Positions 51,289-63,415 of a stretch of 64,000 nucleotides of DNA are shown piece after piece. How positions within the stretch are numbered: position 1 is the first letter of the stretch; each line of letters starts with the position of its first letter. The stretch covers positions 184,529,696 through 184,593,695 of the forward strand of contig OY987326.1 of assembly GCA_963920685.1 (NCBI GenBank), written 5' to 3'. The position numbers and the translations under genes are program-made. The DNA comes from Polydrusus tereticollis (lineage: Eukaryota > Arthropoda > Insecta > Coleoptera > Curculionidae). The notes under the pieces were generated by a model. The model saw only the letters and a list, made by a program, of their open reading frames with translations. It was not told where the DNA came from and did not search any database.

Positions 51289-53507
51289 TAGAATATTAAT
51301 TTTCCTTAAAAAATGGATGATGTGACCAGTATTTAATATTATTAAACTATTCGATATGTCAATAAATGCTGAAATCGTAAGAATATGAAAAATATGTGTA
51401 TGTTTTTTTTATCAAATGTGTCATTTCTTTCTTGGCATTGGCTAAAGCACGAACGACGAACAGCACAAGGTCAGGGAGATAAAAATTGGTCATGTTGGTA
51501 CTACGAACTGGAGCGGTGGCGGCTTTTATAAATGCATACATTATTTCCCTTTGGGTTAAGTTTTTTTTTTAATGAGCTGAACCTATTTGCTATCTTTAAG
51601 GAACATTTTGTCGCAAACTACTAAACCAAATTTAAAAAACCAGGCAGCTCCCATTTAAACTTTTAGGGCCGTAGCCAACCTCAACCAGAGAGCTCAAGTT
51701 ACAGGTTTGAAAATATTAGCAAAACATTTCCCCTTCAAAACAAGATATATGTGCCTGAACGATTTTTTTTAACAGCGACGTTAAATATAAAAAGTCGGGT
51801 TTGTTTCGTTTTCATTAGCCAACTCTGTATCAACTATAGTGTTAACAGAATCCCATAAAGCCACAGACGATAATTTGCTTTATCGTCATTGCATAAAGCC
51901 ATCGAAAAGCGTCACCCTGTACAACGCAAAATGCACCTACTTACGTCTATTTTTAAACCGAAAATATTTTTTAAGTTACCTACGTTTGAGAGTACAGTCC
52001 ATATCTACGACATGTTTTTTCATTAAAATATTTCCATGACTAATATCGAAAACTTTTCGAAATTGTTTATTTATTTTTGAATGACACAAAATATTGACTT
52101 TGGTATCCTTGCCAAAAAAATAAATTACCTGTGTGAAAACTTAGTTGGAAGCGGAAATACAAAGTAAACTAAAGTGAGAATGAAATTTATATAAGGGATC
52201 TCATATAAATATGGATTCATGCCCACAGAGTGTTCAAAAATAAATGAAATAATTTGAAATCACCACATCAGCAAAAATCGGCGTTTTAATTGTAAAATAA
52301 TAACAAAAATATTTAAATATTACCCCGAAAATTAGTTTTATTTATTGATAATTAATTTTAATTTAATTTAAACCACTGTCTCCTATTTATGCTTGTACCA
52401 TTCTTTTTTCAGAAAAATTAAATATGTTTTATTAAATGCATTTAAAATCACTGCAGATAATCTATAATAAATAATCTTTCTGGTAACTTGAATGGTTATA
52501 TTTAGGTAAATTAAAAAATAAAAAAAAAAAAAGCTTAAAGACAGAAAAAACCTAACTTAAATCAAATATTAATAAATGCCATTTTATTTCTTTAAATGTC
52601 GCATAAGTGCAAAATTATAAGAACCTGCTAAAGTGACGCGACGTTCTTACGAAAAAACAAACAACAATACAGACTAATTAAAAAAAAATAGACATTATGG
52701 TTAATCTAGACAGGTAACGAACAAGAAAGACTCTAGTTTTCTTTTTGGTAAAGAATGGACCCACCAAACATTAGAAATTCCCACATCTAAGCTCAAAAAG
52801 GCCCATTTTTGTCCCAATTGGCAGTATCCCTATGTCCAAATCCCAAATGTGAATATTGATTTCTCGCGTTCTGTGTAGCAAATAGGGTAAAATTACACTT
52901 TTATAGTATAGTTTGCAGATTAGGTAAGTCAAAAGTTAGATTTGCATCTACTTAAGGGTACTAAAACCTTTACCACGTCAGCAACTCAGATCCCTTGGTC
53001 TCTAAATTCTATACTAGTTGAGATACCGATTTTTATTTGCTGCAGGTAATACCAATGATGGAGGACTACATTTGGAAATTATTTTCGAATATACACAGAA
53101 GCGGGATAATTTAAAATTAAATATTTTTAATTGAGACATCGTCTATTTTTTACACGAAATTTGGGTCCCTCTTGATTATTTACGTAAGCCAATTTTTTTT
53201 GTTGCCAAGTTATTATCTTCTTAATTTTCTTGCTTTTGCACGGCCGCAATAAATAATATGCGACAATTTATTTATTTATATTAATTTTATAAATATTTTT
53301 TGCAGACAGTTGCATCCAGTACCATTTATATGACTTTACGAGATGTATTTATACAGAATGCAAAAATTTGCCTTTCAAATTTCGAGAAGTTTGCATGGGT
53401 TAATTTTATTAATTTTTTTTAAATTGCACCCTGTATATTTTCTCAAAAATTGAAACTTCTCCTTTTTTTATTATTGTCTTTTCTATGACTTCGAAGTCTT
53501 TAATGTA
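51289..53507. other. AT-rich gap with isolated mariner end words
   Basis: Words such as CACCCTGTA (51908 and 53427) show old mariner ends, without definable partners. No gene or RNA recognised. Confidence 0.4.
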
Positions 53508-54173
53508 CAGGGTGATTGTTTATATATTGCTCAATGGATATTTGGGTTAATATTGGTCTTACGAAAAAATTTAAATTAGCAATTTACAGGGTGTTTCAGG
53601 TTAGTTCATTAATTTTTTTCGAGAAATAACAAAAATAACCCTAATAAACTATATATACAGAATGTTTCAGAAATACGGTACGTAACTTAAGGAGGTGATT
53701 ATGATATTCGAAGAGAAAAAGTTCAAATAGAGTTGTCCCGTTTTTGATATACAGGGTGTTAAAGTTTAAAAAAAAATCGGTTGCAATCGTGCGTCTTATC
53801 AGAAGGTGGTCATTTTCAACATTTGCTTGATCAACTTTTGCATTTTTTTTGCATAATTATTAAAAAAAATAATTTTATTTTTAATTAACTCTGAAATAGA
53901 ATTTTCTTTGTACATGTAATAAAGTGGTTTTTATTTTTTCCCTCGAGAACGAAGCAAGATACAAAAACAATTTAAGGGACAAAAAAGTTGTATTATTAGT
54001 TAGTAAATTCGAAAGAAAATATTAAATTATCAGTTTTTAATGCCTTTCTGCTTTTTCTGATAACGAATTTTGAATGTCCATAGAAAAATACTTCAAAATT
54101 GATAATTTTAACTTCTTTGTAAGACCATTATTAACAGAAGTATCCATTAAGTAAAATATAAACAATCACCCTG
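53508..54173. mobile_element. Mariner-type MITE with long arms, 666 bp, TSD TA
   Basis: Ends CAGGGTGATTGTTTATAT and the complement, arms of about 85 bp, TA at 53506-53507 and 54174-54175. Inside are further CAGGGTGTTTCAGG (53590) and CAGGGTGTTAAAG (53753) words, so it may contain older element ends. No coding sequence. Confidence 0.85.
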
Positions 54174-54212
54174 TACATCTAAGATTATAGCAAAGAGTTT
54201 TTAAAATACATT

Positions 54213-54368
54213 CAGCCCTATGATCAAACACACAAGTTACCTCTAGACGCTAACTTCAAAACGAACTATTTTTCAACCACAGTGAAAAATTAACAAGTAG
54301 GCTTTTTTCGGTTGTTGTCATGGAAACGGTACGTTAAAAGTTAACTTGTGTGTTTGATCATAGGGCTG
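54213..54368. mobile_element. Small MITE, 156 bp, TIR CAGCCCTATGATCAAACACA
   Basis: The left arm CAGCCCTATGATCAAACACA plus CAAGTTA is matched exactly by the inverted right arm, 27 bp in all. Flanked by ATT on both sides (54210-54212 and 54369-54371). Superfamily unknown. No coding capacity. Confidence 0.85.
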
Positions 54369-54371
54369 ATT

Positions 54372-55141
54372 ATAAATAAGTCTCAATTTCTCCATGTTTT
54401 GAAAATATGACAAAGACAACAGTTTGCTTTACCCCGGTATAACATCAACTCAGCGAAAAAAATGTTAATTATTAAAATAACCCAAAGTAATCTCAATAAT
54501 TATAATTGCAAACTGGTTAAAACGTCATTAAAATCGGATTAAAAATAAAAAAGGTAGTAATTATTACCAAACTTCACCAAAAATTTTTTCATTTTACGGG
54601 AGACTGTATAAGAGAGCGCCAAGAAAACTTCAGATTCGTTATCATGCAGGGACCTTAAGATACACCTTGTACGCAATAAATTATATGTTTCCGCTATTCC
54701 CATTAACTACCTATTTTTATAAAAAATTGCCACAAAGAAATAAATTACTTACCTCAATCCTAATACAACCTTTACAATCCTTATTCATTCACCAACGGCA
54801 AATACAACAAAAACGTTTTAAAAATCTACTGTACAACCACAACAAAAACACACCAAACCGCTAACTCGAAACCGCTGTAACCGGCAAAAAGATTTAAAAA
54901 AAAAATCGTCACCGAAATCAATCAAACAACATGGACAAACCAAAGATGTACAACGACGGTTCGCGTGCGTCAGACGGTACCTGGTGAATACTGAAGAGTG
55001 GTACTTTTGCTGTCTTGCTTGCACGAGTACCATGCTACCATGCAAGAACTGCGGCCGTGGTTCACCTGTCCCGTTTCGATGGTTGCGACAAGGCCTAGAA
55101 AAGTTATAGGCTTGGGGGGCAATAGAATATGATGTGATATA
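54372..55141. other. Gap with moderately GC-rich 300-bp patch
   Basis: From about 54880 to 55140 the sequence is less AT-rich than its surroundings and has a minus-strand frame (54818-55165) with many cysteines and arginines, but no domain I recognise. It may be a first exon or repeat. Nothing else seen. Confidence 0.3.
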
Positions 55142-55339
55142 GTCCGACACAAGATAAATGGTCATGATTTTATCTACTTTATAACGGTCGGGTGACTTTA
55201 CCCCCCATAAAGCAATTAAGGGCTGGTTTGCAAACGTTCCTCAGTAACAGGGAGGTATTTTATTTTTATTTTGATAATGTACGTGATTTAGGTATAATTA
55301 ATTATACCTGTCGACACATTAGAAATCGTAGAACTATTA

Positions 55340-55700
55340 TTAAATCATTTGAAAATACCAACCATAAGCAGCAAAAAAGAGGCACTGCAAGAGTTCATCA
55401 GCCTAAATGATTTTGAAGATAATTATACAAATAAGAAACTAGTTGAGGTACTAAAAACCAAATCGTATGACAAAATATATTGCGTAGATGAGGCTATAAA
55501 AGCATCCGGTAACATACCACTTAGATTGCCCCCCTACCATTGCGATTTGAATCCTATAGAAATAATAAAACTCAGTGTGAATTAATTCCAGAGAGCAGTT
55601 GGAGAGCGTGCGTTAAACATGTACTTGAAGTCGAAAACAATTATAAAAAATTTTGGGAAAACGCTATATCAGTGGATGATATAACATATGATATGATATA
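55340..55700 (+). pseudogene. IS630/Tc1-like transposase, C-terminal fragment
   Basis: Reads LKIPTISSKKEALQEFISLN, KKLVEVLKTKSYDKIYCVDE, IPLRLPPYHCDLNPIEIIK, with the final catalytic glutamate block LPPYHC-DLNPIE intact. After a frame break it continues ESSWRACVKHVLEVENNYKK and FWENAISVDDI. The first two catalytic residues are missing. It matches the C-terminus of the relics at 25741-25962 and 30300-30400. Confidence 0.75.
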
Positions 55701-55747
55701 ATATGATAAACTATTGAAATGACTCTTTTTACTCATACGGTTTTATA

Positions 55748-55904
55748 CAGGGTGTTCTACGTAAAAGTTTCGCATTTTCAGCCTGGTAATTACAGAGATG
55801 TCAAAAAAGCCTTTGCCATTCGTTTTTAAACAAAAAACAATTATTCCGACATTTGAAAGACTAAAAAAAATAAAGGGGGTGGAACTTCTACGTATGACAC
55901 CCTG
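55748..55904. mobile_element. Mariner-type MITE, 157 bp, TSD TA
   Basis: Ends CAGGGTGTTCTACGTA and the near complement TACGTATGACACCCTG. TA at 55746-55747 and 55905-55906. Inserted in the element above. No coding capacity. Confidence 0.85.
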
Positions 55905-56125
55905 TATAATAAAAATTATATATTACGGCTTACTACTTTTACGCATATTAATAATTTACGTCAAAGTCAGCAATACATAATAAATTTTTGTACATATATA
56001 CAAACATTGTTTAATCTTTCTACTACCACCCTGGATCGGAATGATTTATTTGCCAAAATAGAAGCACAAGCAGGTATAAAGTATAAAGGCGTTAATTAGT
56101 CATGACCATTTATCGTATGTCGTAC

Positions 56126-56739
56126 TTTACTTCTTGCAATTTTCGGATGTAAAATACGAACTTAAGTCTTTCAAAACAGAGGTAGTAAGTGATTCATTCA
56201 TTATTAACCTATTTAAAGATTCTTAGAGTGTTAGGTATCAGGAAGCTTTGCTTTGAAAATATGACGTTATAAGAGTTTAATAGTATAATATATATGTGTA
56301 AAATGAAATTTTTGATGTTGTTAAGACAGTATATCCTAAACGAATAAGAATTATTTAACAAATGTGGCACCCAAAAATTATGTACATCAATTATTGTTAT
56401 GCAGGGTCTAAAAGGGTCTCTATAAGGTCTGAACAGAATGCCAGCACAAGTTTCGAAGGCGAAAATATGATCATCTATGATCCAGACCAACTTACCTTAG
56501 TCAAAAAGTTAATAGTTTCCGGATTCCAAATCTGAACAGTTTTAGCATACATCTAAAGCTTCATTACGTTTTTGCACCTCAATGAATGAAATATTTAGTA
56601 ATAAACTGACTTTTTAAGATATCTCTTGTTTCAAAAATGTATACAGAGGTTTACAAGAAGGCGAATGACAAAATGAACAAGTTTATGCTGTTAAAATCCA
56701 ATATGCGATGAAGGTTGTGCATTATCAACATTAATTTAA
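56126..56739. other. Gap, possibly 5' part of a mariner relic
   Basis: AT-rich with stop codons in all frames. It precedes the mariner fragment at 56740 and may contain its decayed N-terminus, not recognisable by eye. Confidence 0.35.
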
Positions 56740-57540
56740 AATCAATATATGGACAGGAATCATTGATAGCTTTATTATTGGTCCTCTCATCGTACCATCC
56801 CGTTTAAATGCAGTAAATTAGCTGAAATACCTCCAATTAACTTTGCCAAATGTATTGGAAGATCCAATAGACAAAATAAGTGGTTCATGCACGACAGAGC
56901 ACATCCACACTTCATATTAACTGTTATTAACATCAATAATTTAAATGCAAATTTTTGAAATGGATGGATCGGCAAAGAAACTGATGCTCCTGCGAATTGT
57001 CCGCCCCGCTAACTGGATTTAACGCTGTTAAATTACTTTTTATGGGGAATTATTAAACACATGGTATAATACTCTAGACCAGCGTTTCTTAAACATTTTT
57101 TTGCCTTGACCCGGTAATTTTTATGCTTCACTTTCGTGACCCACCAAAAAAAATTTTAACTCTCCAGAGGTATAAATAGGCAAAATATACTCCATTTGAA
57201 TGCCTACTTATAAGTATGTATTGTACCTACTATAATAATAATTATAATAAAATGAAAAATTCTAGATGTAGATTAAGTTAACAAAAGTTTTTCAAAATCG
57301 TATCAATACGATCTTGTACAGCCGGAGCATTTGCAGCCAGTCTGAGGAGGTGATTTTGTACAGTCAGTTTTTGCGCAGGCTGAGCATTTGAAGAAGGCAC
57401 TGCGGTGAGTCGGTAATTCATTTTCATGGCCCGGTATCGGGTCTCGACCCACCATTTGGGAAACGCTGCCCTAGACCTTTAAACACCGAAGATGAATTGT
57501 GGACACGAAACAAAACAGGAGGCAACTGTCAGCCCTACAT
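56740..57540 (+). pseudogene. DD41D mariner-like transposase relic, split by a hAT MITE
   Basis: Reads GIIDSFIIGPLIVPSRLNAV, YLQLTLPNVLEDP, NKWFMHDRAHPHFI (second catalytic D), then DLTLLNYFLWGIIKHMVY with the third aspartate changed to N. After the MITE (57080-57468) it resumes RPLNTEDELWTR. Many frameshifts. Orientation plus. Confidence 0.65.
57080..57468. mobile_element. hAT MITE, 389 bp, TSD C(T/C)CTAGAC
   Basis: Ends CAGCGTTTCTTAAAC and the near complement TTGGGAAACGCTG. The 8-base duplication CTCTAGAC (57072-57079) and CCCTAGAC (57469-57476) differs at one base. Subterminal words GACCCGGTAAT and GACCCACC occur on both sides. No coding sequence. Confidence 0.9.
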
Positions 57541-58487
57541 CGTAAAAACGACTGTTTAGTCTAATCTGGCAGCCACATAGACCTACATCCAGGACATTGC
57601 CTCAGACTTGGAATTTCCGCAAGGTCTGTGCAAGAACCTCTCACAACTAACTAAATTTACCATAAGAGCACTCTTAAAGTACAATACAAAATCTTAAATA
57701 CCTGTGGTTACTCGATAAGCATACTAGCCACTCAGGCGAAGATAAGTTAAAATGTTAAAGTTACAAGTGTTAAATTTAGTAGAAACAAATGGCCTTTAGC
57801 CAGGAAACAAAAATATTTACTTTATAATAATAAATTGTAACTATATTTAAAACAAAATTAGCTATTACAGACCACCTAACGTTTTAAACTACTAGAGACT
57901 CTTGTGACGCCTTAACGCTGTGTCGACATACGCTACACGTTTACAATGCACAAGTTCTGTTCATATCATGGGCGCAAAACTTTATCTAAATACTAAATGT
58001 TACTTAGCTGAAACTTTATGTGCTACCCATATGTAATGAAGACTCGATCTTCAGTGAAACACACATGGTCTCTGAAACAGCTAACGTGGATCAGGGGCGT
58101 GCGGTGAGTTATGGTTACGTCGTGGATACTGCTACATTGCTACTCTCCAAGAATTCCAATAGTACACGGCAACTGGCATGTCCCGCGTCCAGGCAGTTTC
58201 AACAAAAGAAAACTAATACTCTAGTTTGAACTCGGACTTTTAGCCCCTACCAAAAAAAAACCCTCAAATAACTAACGAGGGTTCCAATCTACCAAATGAC
58301 GTCTAGGACTGCTTGTTGAAGTTTATGGCAAAGCAATTTAAATCGGCATTCCGTCCAAAGAATAGGCAAACTATAAAGCCATACCCCTTTTTAATACATT
58401 TGTGAATGTTTTATCGGCACCGCATGGCCTTCCCTGCCCAAGAAAACTAAAATTCGGGGGCTACATCCACAAACGTGCTTTCCTTTA
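57541..58487. other. Gap without recognised gene
   Basis: A plus-strand frame at 58020-58229 has no recognised domain. A small stem ACCCTCAAATAACTAACGAGGGT lies at about 58261-58281. Nothing else identified. Confidence 0.4.
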
Positions 58488-58987
58488 AGCTGGATTTACA
58501 AACTCTCGCCGGCGTCGGCGCCAGCGTTCATTGTAGACAAGCATAGTGGGCATTTATAAACTTGGCGTTCGCGTTCGCAGTGTTGACAAGCCAGAACATA
58601 ATCTGACACTTCTGACATTTTAGTTCAGGTGGTATTTTCTCTAGCCAATTATTACAACAAAAAGAAAGAGTTAAATAAATGGATTTAGCAAGGAAGAAAA
58701 AGTTACTTGGTGTCTTAGCGGTAGTAAAATTAAAATAACGATTGGCCATTGACAGATTGGCAGATGCCAAACATGACTTGATAGAAATGCTAAAATCCCA
58801 TTGGTTATGCCGCTGCGCTACGGATTTCCTACGAACGCCGGCGCTGGCAATATAAAGATGGTTTATGTCGAACGCCAGCCAGCGCCGGCGAAGTTTATAA
58901 ATCGCTCTATTACGATTCACTAGTTTAACCTTTAGCGCCCACGTCAGCGCGGGCGCCGACGCCGGCTTCGAGTTTATAAATCCAGCT
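58488..58987. mobile_element. PIF/Harbinger-type element, 500 bp, TSD TTA
   Basis: Ends AGCTGGATTTA(T/C)AAACTC and complement, the same termini as the 250-bp MITE at 1237. TTA at 58485-58487 and 58988-58990. The subterminal regions are GC-rich GCCGGCG words. The interior repeats ATTTATAAAC in both orientations. It keeps the start of a Harbinger-like coding region. Confidence 0.82.
58679..58738 (+). pseudogene. Harbinger-type transposase N-terminal remnant
   Basis: The ATG at 58679 opens MDLARKKKLLGVLAVVKLK before a TAA. The pattern of an early basic KKK-LL followed by hydrophobic alanine/leucine residues resembles the N-terminus of insect HARBI1-like transposases. Only 19 residues remain, so this is tentative but agrees with the TWA target duplication. 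Confidence 0.4.
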
Positions 58988-58990
58988 TTA

Positions 58991-61900
58991 AGCGTCTATT
59001 GTCGAAAGGGCCGGATGCTATTTTGTCTCCAACGTACATAGTTACCAAAACAAAACGTTGACAAATTAGTCAACCCTATCTATGAAAACTAACCTCTTTA
59101 AATAACAAAACCTTGACAAACCCCGTCAACCACTAAAATATGCCTAAATTAACCCAATCTTTAAATTAACCAGACGTGGTCGAAAAAATGCACAGAACTG
59201 TCAGTCTGACACTAACCTGCGTAAAAAATTATCGATTTTCTTAAAAACAGCTGATTTACAACAGCCGAGACATTTAACCTACATCTTAAATACAAGGTTA
59301 CGAAATTATTATATACTCTTGACAACTTGAATTGACTAATTACTAATCAATTAAAACAAGGATTTGAAATAAGACCTAAAGAACAGAAGAAATCAGTCCA
59401 CTTGGCTATGTCCTACAAGATACAAAACATTCATGGAATATAAACATAATCAACAAAGGTTTCAAACTGAAAATAGTGGAACTATTGATTATCATCAGGT
59501 AATTAAATTATTAATTAATGTCTATGGCGAGAGTCTACATAGGTATGTATTTTAACAATTTAAAACCGAAAACTTAACATAGATAACCAAACTATGAAAA
59601 TGCAATCTTTGAACCGTAACAGATGGAGCAGCTTTAGTTTCTTCGTCGAATTAAATTCTGTGTACATGAAAACGGAGGTAATTTTGAACTCACTGAAGAG
59701 TTTTTATTCAACAATTGAAGGGTCACGCAAATAAAGGAGGTTACTAACACTCTGTTAAAAAATAAGTTATTGTCGCGGAAAAGGGTTGTAGTGACCCTCT
59801 TTCATATGCACCTAGTGGAATCTAGAAATATCGCATATATTTGAAAAAAGCACTGAATAAAGGAGATAACTTGTTTATCCGATTATTTATGTATGAAAAA
59901 GGTAAGTTACCAAACTTATCTCCTTTATCTACTAACTTAAGTATTTATCTTATTTATCTATGAATGTTTTGAAGGTTAATAAATTTACGATTTGAATTTA
60001 GTGAATGAAGGAGGCAAGTTATTGCAGCATTTATCTCCTTCCGTAAATTTTCTATTTATTTTGCGCAGGCTCAACTTTAAAAATAAAATTTGCAATATCT
60101 TTGTAATTCCCTGATATTTCGTGCGCTGTTTGTTTGAACTGTTGTTAAAAATGGCTTCAAGGGCTAAAATAATAGCAGTTAGTTAACAAGCGCAGGCAAA
60201 CAGGCACAGGGAAACTGTTTTTTGCTGATTTTACTCTACTAATAAAGGTGAAACTAAGCACGAAAGTTTTCTCTAAAATTTACAAAAAGGATGGATGATG
60301 TGAATCATCGGGGCAGTGTAGAAATCTGCCTTACTTGGAATACAGTATTCTTTTATCAAAAACGAGCATCTCTCATTAAAATTTCGTCATATGGACAGAT
60401 TCTTGTGCTGATCACAACAAGATTTTTTAAATTATCTGTCTTAATATCTTGATTTTGAAAGAAATAGTGAAAGGGATAGACCACAGATTTCCCGAGGCGG
60501 GACACAATTTCCTTGACTCCGATCGCGATTTTGGAAGAATCGAGAATAACCTGAGAGAACACTGGACTGTTATTACGAAATCAAGCTAAATAAATCATGT
60601 TACTGACATGTCAACTCGCTTTCGAAAATCTGAACATTTTGCTAAAAATCTTAATCTCATAAACAGAACTAGCCTAAACAATATAAAGAATGTCTGTTTG
60701 ACTCCTCCTAACAATATTGAGATCGAAAGGATTTACAGAAAATATGGAAACAATCAAGGAGCAAGAAAATAGTTTTGGTTTAGGTTAGGTTAGAATAATA
60801 ATATCGGTGTTATAATACTGTTAAATAAAGGAAATATATATTTTAAGACGTATATATGCACTTTTTGCAACCTTTTTCTATTCAAAACAATGCTCCTATT
60901 TATATCATGGTTGTGCATAAAAGAGGTAACTTCAGTTTTTTTTTAAATGAGAAGTTATGTAAAACTTTTATTGTGTGAATGCTTCGGTAAAACAATCTTT
61001 GGTGCAAAATGGTGAAGTACATTTGGCAATAACTTATTATAATACCAATTTTCTTTTCTCTAGTTAAAAAATTTTGGAGGTGATTTTCTCAGTATGATAA
61101 CTTTGTTAGTTACCTCCTTCATCCACTCCACCCTTCAATTAACATGGCTGTTATAGTTTGTATTATCGATTTTCTGTGTTCAATTTAATTTTTACATTCC
61201 ATTATTCTTGTTGGTCTTTAAACACGCTCTCTTGGACCAATTCTAAGCCCGGATAGAGTGCGAAGGAAGACAACGACGAATTTTAACTTAATACTCAGTG
61301 CCGAGGCAATAAACATTTTGAACGATTGTACATAATAATATACATAATTAATGTCCACAAGTTTTTCCCAATATTCAAAAATTAGCGGATCAGCATTTCA
61401 CTTTTAACTGGTTCTCTATGTTGAAAAATGATTGCTAACATTGACAACAGTTTTTCCAACAAATACATACTTAGGAAATCTTTGGAAAACCCTTGCCTCC
61501 AGTGTTAATTAAATTCAAAATTTTAAGGGTTATCGGACACGACCATTGTTTTTTTTATTTTACTTTGTTCATCAAATGAAACAAAAGACAAAAATCTACA
61601 TTGGTTTTAAACTTAAAAAATATATGAATATGAGCACTATCGAGTAGTTCCAGTTTGTCAATTAAATTTGGAACTTGGCAATCGACTGTTGCAGTGGTAG
61701 ATTAGTTGTGCGATCGTTCGGAGACTAGACTGGTACTGTTTTTGGGCGGATTAGAACAAACCTTAAATTTAGCGGCAAATCCGATGCCGTGTTTGAAGTT
61801 TTCGAACCAATATGTATGTATGTATGTTTGGTTAGCTATCCTAAAGCGTGGAATATTTAAGTTCTTTCTAATGGCAGGGTAGGCTTGCCGGATCTGGTTA

Positions 61901-62903
61901 TGGTTACAAGGCGACTTAAAAAGAAAAACAATTAATTTGATGGCGGCGTAAGTACGAGTAATCCACTATGACCAAAGAGTTGCTATGACGTCCGGGGTTA
62001 CAAGGGCGATTTAGAAAGTGGAAAGGTTATTCGCTGGTAGTTTGCGAGTAATTAAAAATGCACATTGATGTAGGTAAATAATATATACTGTCTGTTGCCT
62101 GTTTGATACCTAGTAGGCACTGCCATCCCTTCCGCCCCTGCACCCTAAAAAATTTTTCGTGAGTATTATCACTGACCCTGGAGAACATCAGGAATAGGAA
62201 AGTTTAACACGAATGAAATTCAAATTCTGATGGAATAACAAAAAATTAAAAAGTTATTTAGAACACAATTACTTTTTAGGAAGCATCTACCTATCAGTTT
62301 ATGTAATGATATGATATAAGTATTTTATTTAAGATGACGTGCATTGCAAATAATCTTGGGCGACTGCCTTCACGTGGCTTATCCTTGTCCGGCTTAGCTA
62401 CCACCTGCTGCACTCATTAAGTAGAATAAAGACCATAATATCAGACAAAATTGGGAGCGAGACCCCATTGCGGGAAAGGAATATGCATTCCGAATCCGGT
62501 ACTTTCAAGTACGAATGTATATATGATATAACAGCGGAAAGTAACTTGGGATCGGATAGACGAAATTAGTTAAGCACGTTTGGTTCTGAGGGTAGATCTC
62601 AGTTTGCTCCACTGTGCAGGTGTGTAGATTTGCTCGCAAACTTTTAAATTTTTAAAAAAAGAGTAAGAAATATATTTTATAGGGAAAATTCAGCACTGCA
62701 TGTTTCATTAAAATAGTTATATATGATATAAGTAATAAAAGTACATTTTAAAGGCGCGCATTTGAAAGTTTGCAACAACCGTTGTTGGCTTAGTTGTTGG
62801 AAACATCTTGTCAGTTTCTTAAAACGCTGTTGTGGTTTTCATTTGAAATGCAAAAAAATATAGAAGAAAACGATGATTGCATCTATCCATTTAAAGATAT
62901 AGA
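58991..62903. other. Long region without recognised gene; motif cluster inside
   Basis: About 3.9 kb in which I identify no coding relic or terminal repeat. It holds two similar words TTGACAAA-x4-GTCAAC (59059 and 59113), the GGAG-x-TAACTT motif cluster described in the next entry, and a short TATG run at 61808-61827. It is the largest unexplained stretch and could be host intergenic sequence, a promoter region or an unknown repeat. Confidence 0.4.
59671..61124. repeat. Cluster of about nine GGAG(G/A)TAACTT-like motifs in both orientations
   Basis: Instances: GGAGGTAATTTT 59674, AAAGGAGGTTACTA 59733, AAAGGAGATAACTT 59859, inverted AACTTATCTCCTTT 59913, GAAGGAGGCAAGTTA 60007, inverted TTATCTCCTTC 60031, AAAGAGGTAACTT 60920, TGGAGGTGATTTT 61075, inverted GTTACCTCCTTC 61109. 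Two pairs form hairpins (59856-59930, 61075-61120). No known element is recognised. Confidence 0.5.
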
Positions 62904-62920
62904 TTAATAATAATAATAAT
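62904..62920. repeat. TAA microsatellite
   Basis: Five TAA units immediately before the R4/Dong-type LINE fragment at 62921. Confidence 0.9.
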
Positions 62921-63330
62921 ACTAGCTATACCAAATAACAACAACCTTCTAGTGAAGCATGCTGAAAAGATAGCGAAGTATGGAGACCTCCAGGAGCAAA
63001 TAAGAACACAGTGGAATATGGACAGCATCGAAACCATGCCGATTATTGTTTCAACAACAGGAGTAATCCCAAATAAGCTTTTGGAAAACCTTAGAACACT
63101 AGACGTACCTCAAGATCTCTACAAGGATATGCAGAAAGCAGTGCTAATTTCAACAAGCCGAACAGTCAAGAAGTATACGGGTACCCAAAGAAGAACCCCA
63201 CGGGCCCAATAACAATAACGGAAAGGGCCCCCACAGAGCTAGATCCTTTTGATGTTGGTGATATCTGGGATGAGTGAATGTTCCCCGTAGAGGAAGTGCA
63301 TGACAGGTCTCGCGACCTTTCAGAAAATCA
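62921..63330 (+). pseudogene. R4/Dong-type LINE, C-terminal endonuclease fragment
   Basis: From the TAA run the frame reads AIPNNNNLLVKHAEKIAKYG, LQEQIRTQWNMDSIETMPII, VSTTGVIPNKLLENLRTLDV and YKDMQKAVLISTSRTVKKYT, the last part of the restriction-like endonuclease of R4-clade elements, ending at a stop at 63210-63212. About 120 bases of 3' UTR follow to the next TAA run. Strongly 5'-truncated. The same end sequence occurs at 63970-64000, in a second copy. Confidence 0.82.
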
Positions 63331-63331
63331 T

Positions 63332-63395
<64 letters not shown>

Positions 63396-63415
63396 ATAAT
63401 AATAATAATAATAAA
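63331..63415. repeat. TAA microsatellite, 85 bp
   Basis: About 28 TAA/AAT units with two TAT interruptions between two LINE fragments of the same family. Poly-asparagine or poly-isoleucine frames through it are artefacts of the repeat. Confidence 0.95.

Larger units (their letters stand above)
55142..56125. mobile_element. IS630/Tc1-like element, 984 bp, with 26-bp ends
   Basis: Ends GT(C/A)CGACA(C/T)A(A/C)GATAAATGG continuing to TCATGA, inverted at the right (56100-56125). Contains the C-terminal part of the DDE_3-family transposase and a MITE. The target duplication is not clean. Confidence 0.65.

Noticed and set aside
54818..55165. Cysteine- and arginine-rich minus-strand protein
   Set aside because: No recognised domain. 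An overlapping second minus-strand frame and a plus-strand frame are of similar quality, so it is most likely chance in a GC-richer patch.
62520..62640. tRNA- or 5S-like RNA gene (AGTTAAGCACG word)
   Set aside because: Only one short word matches. I could not fold a cloverleaf and the remaining 5S blocks are absent.
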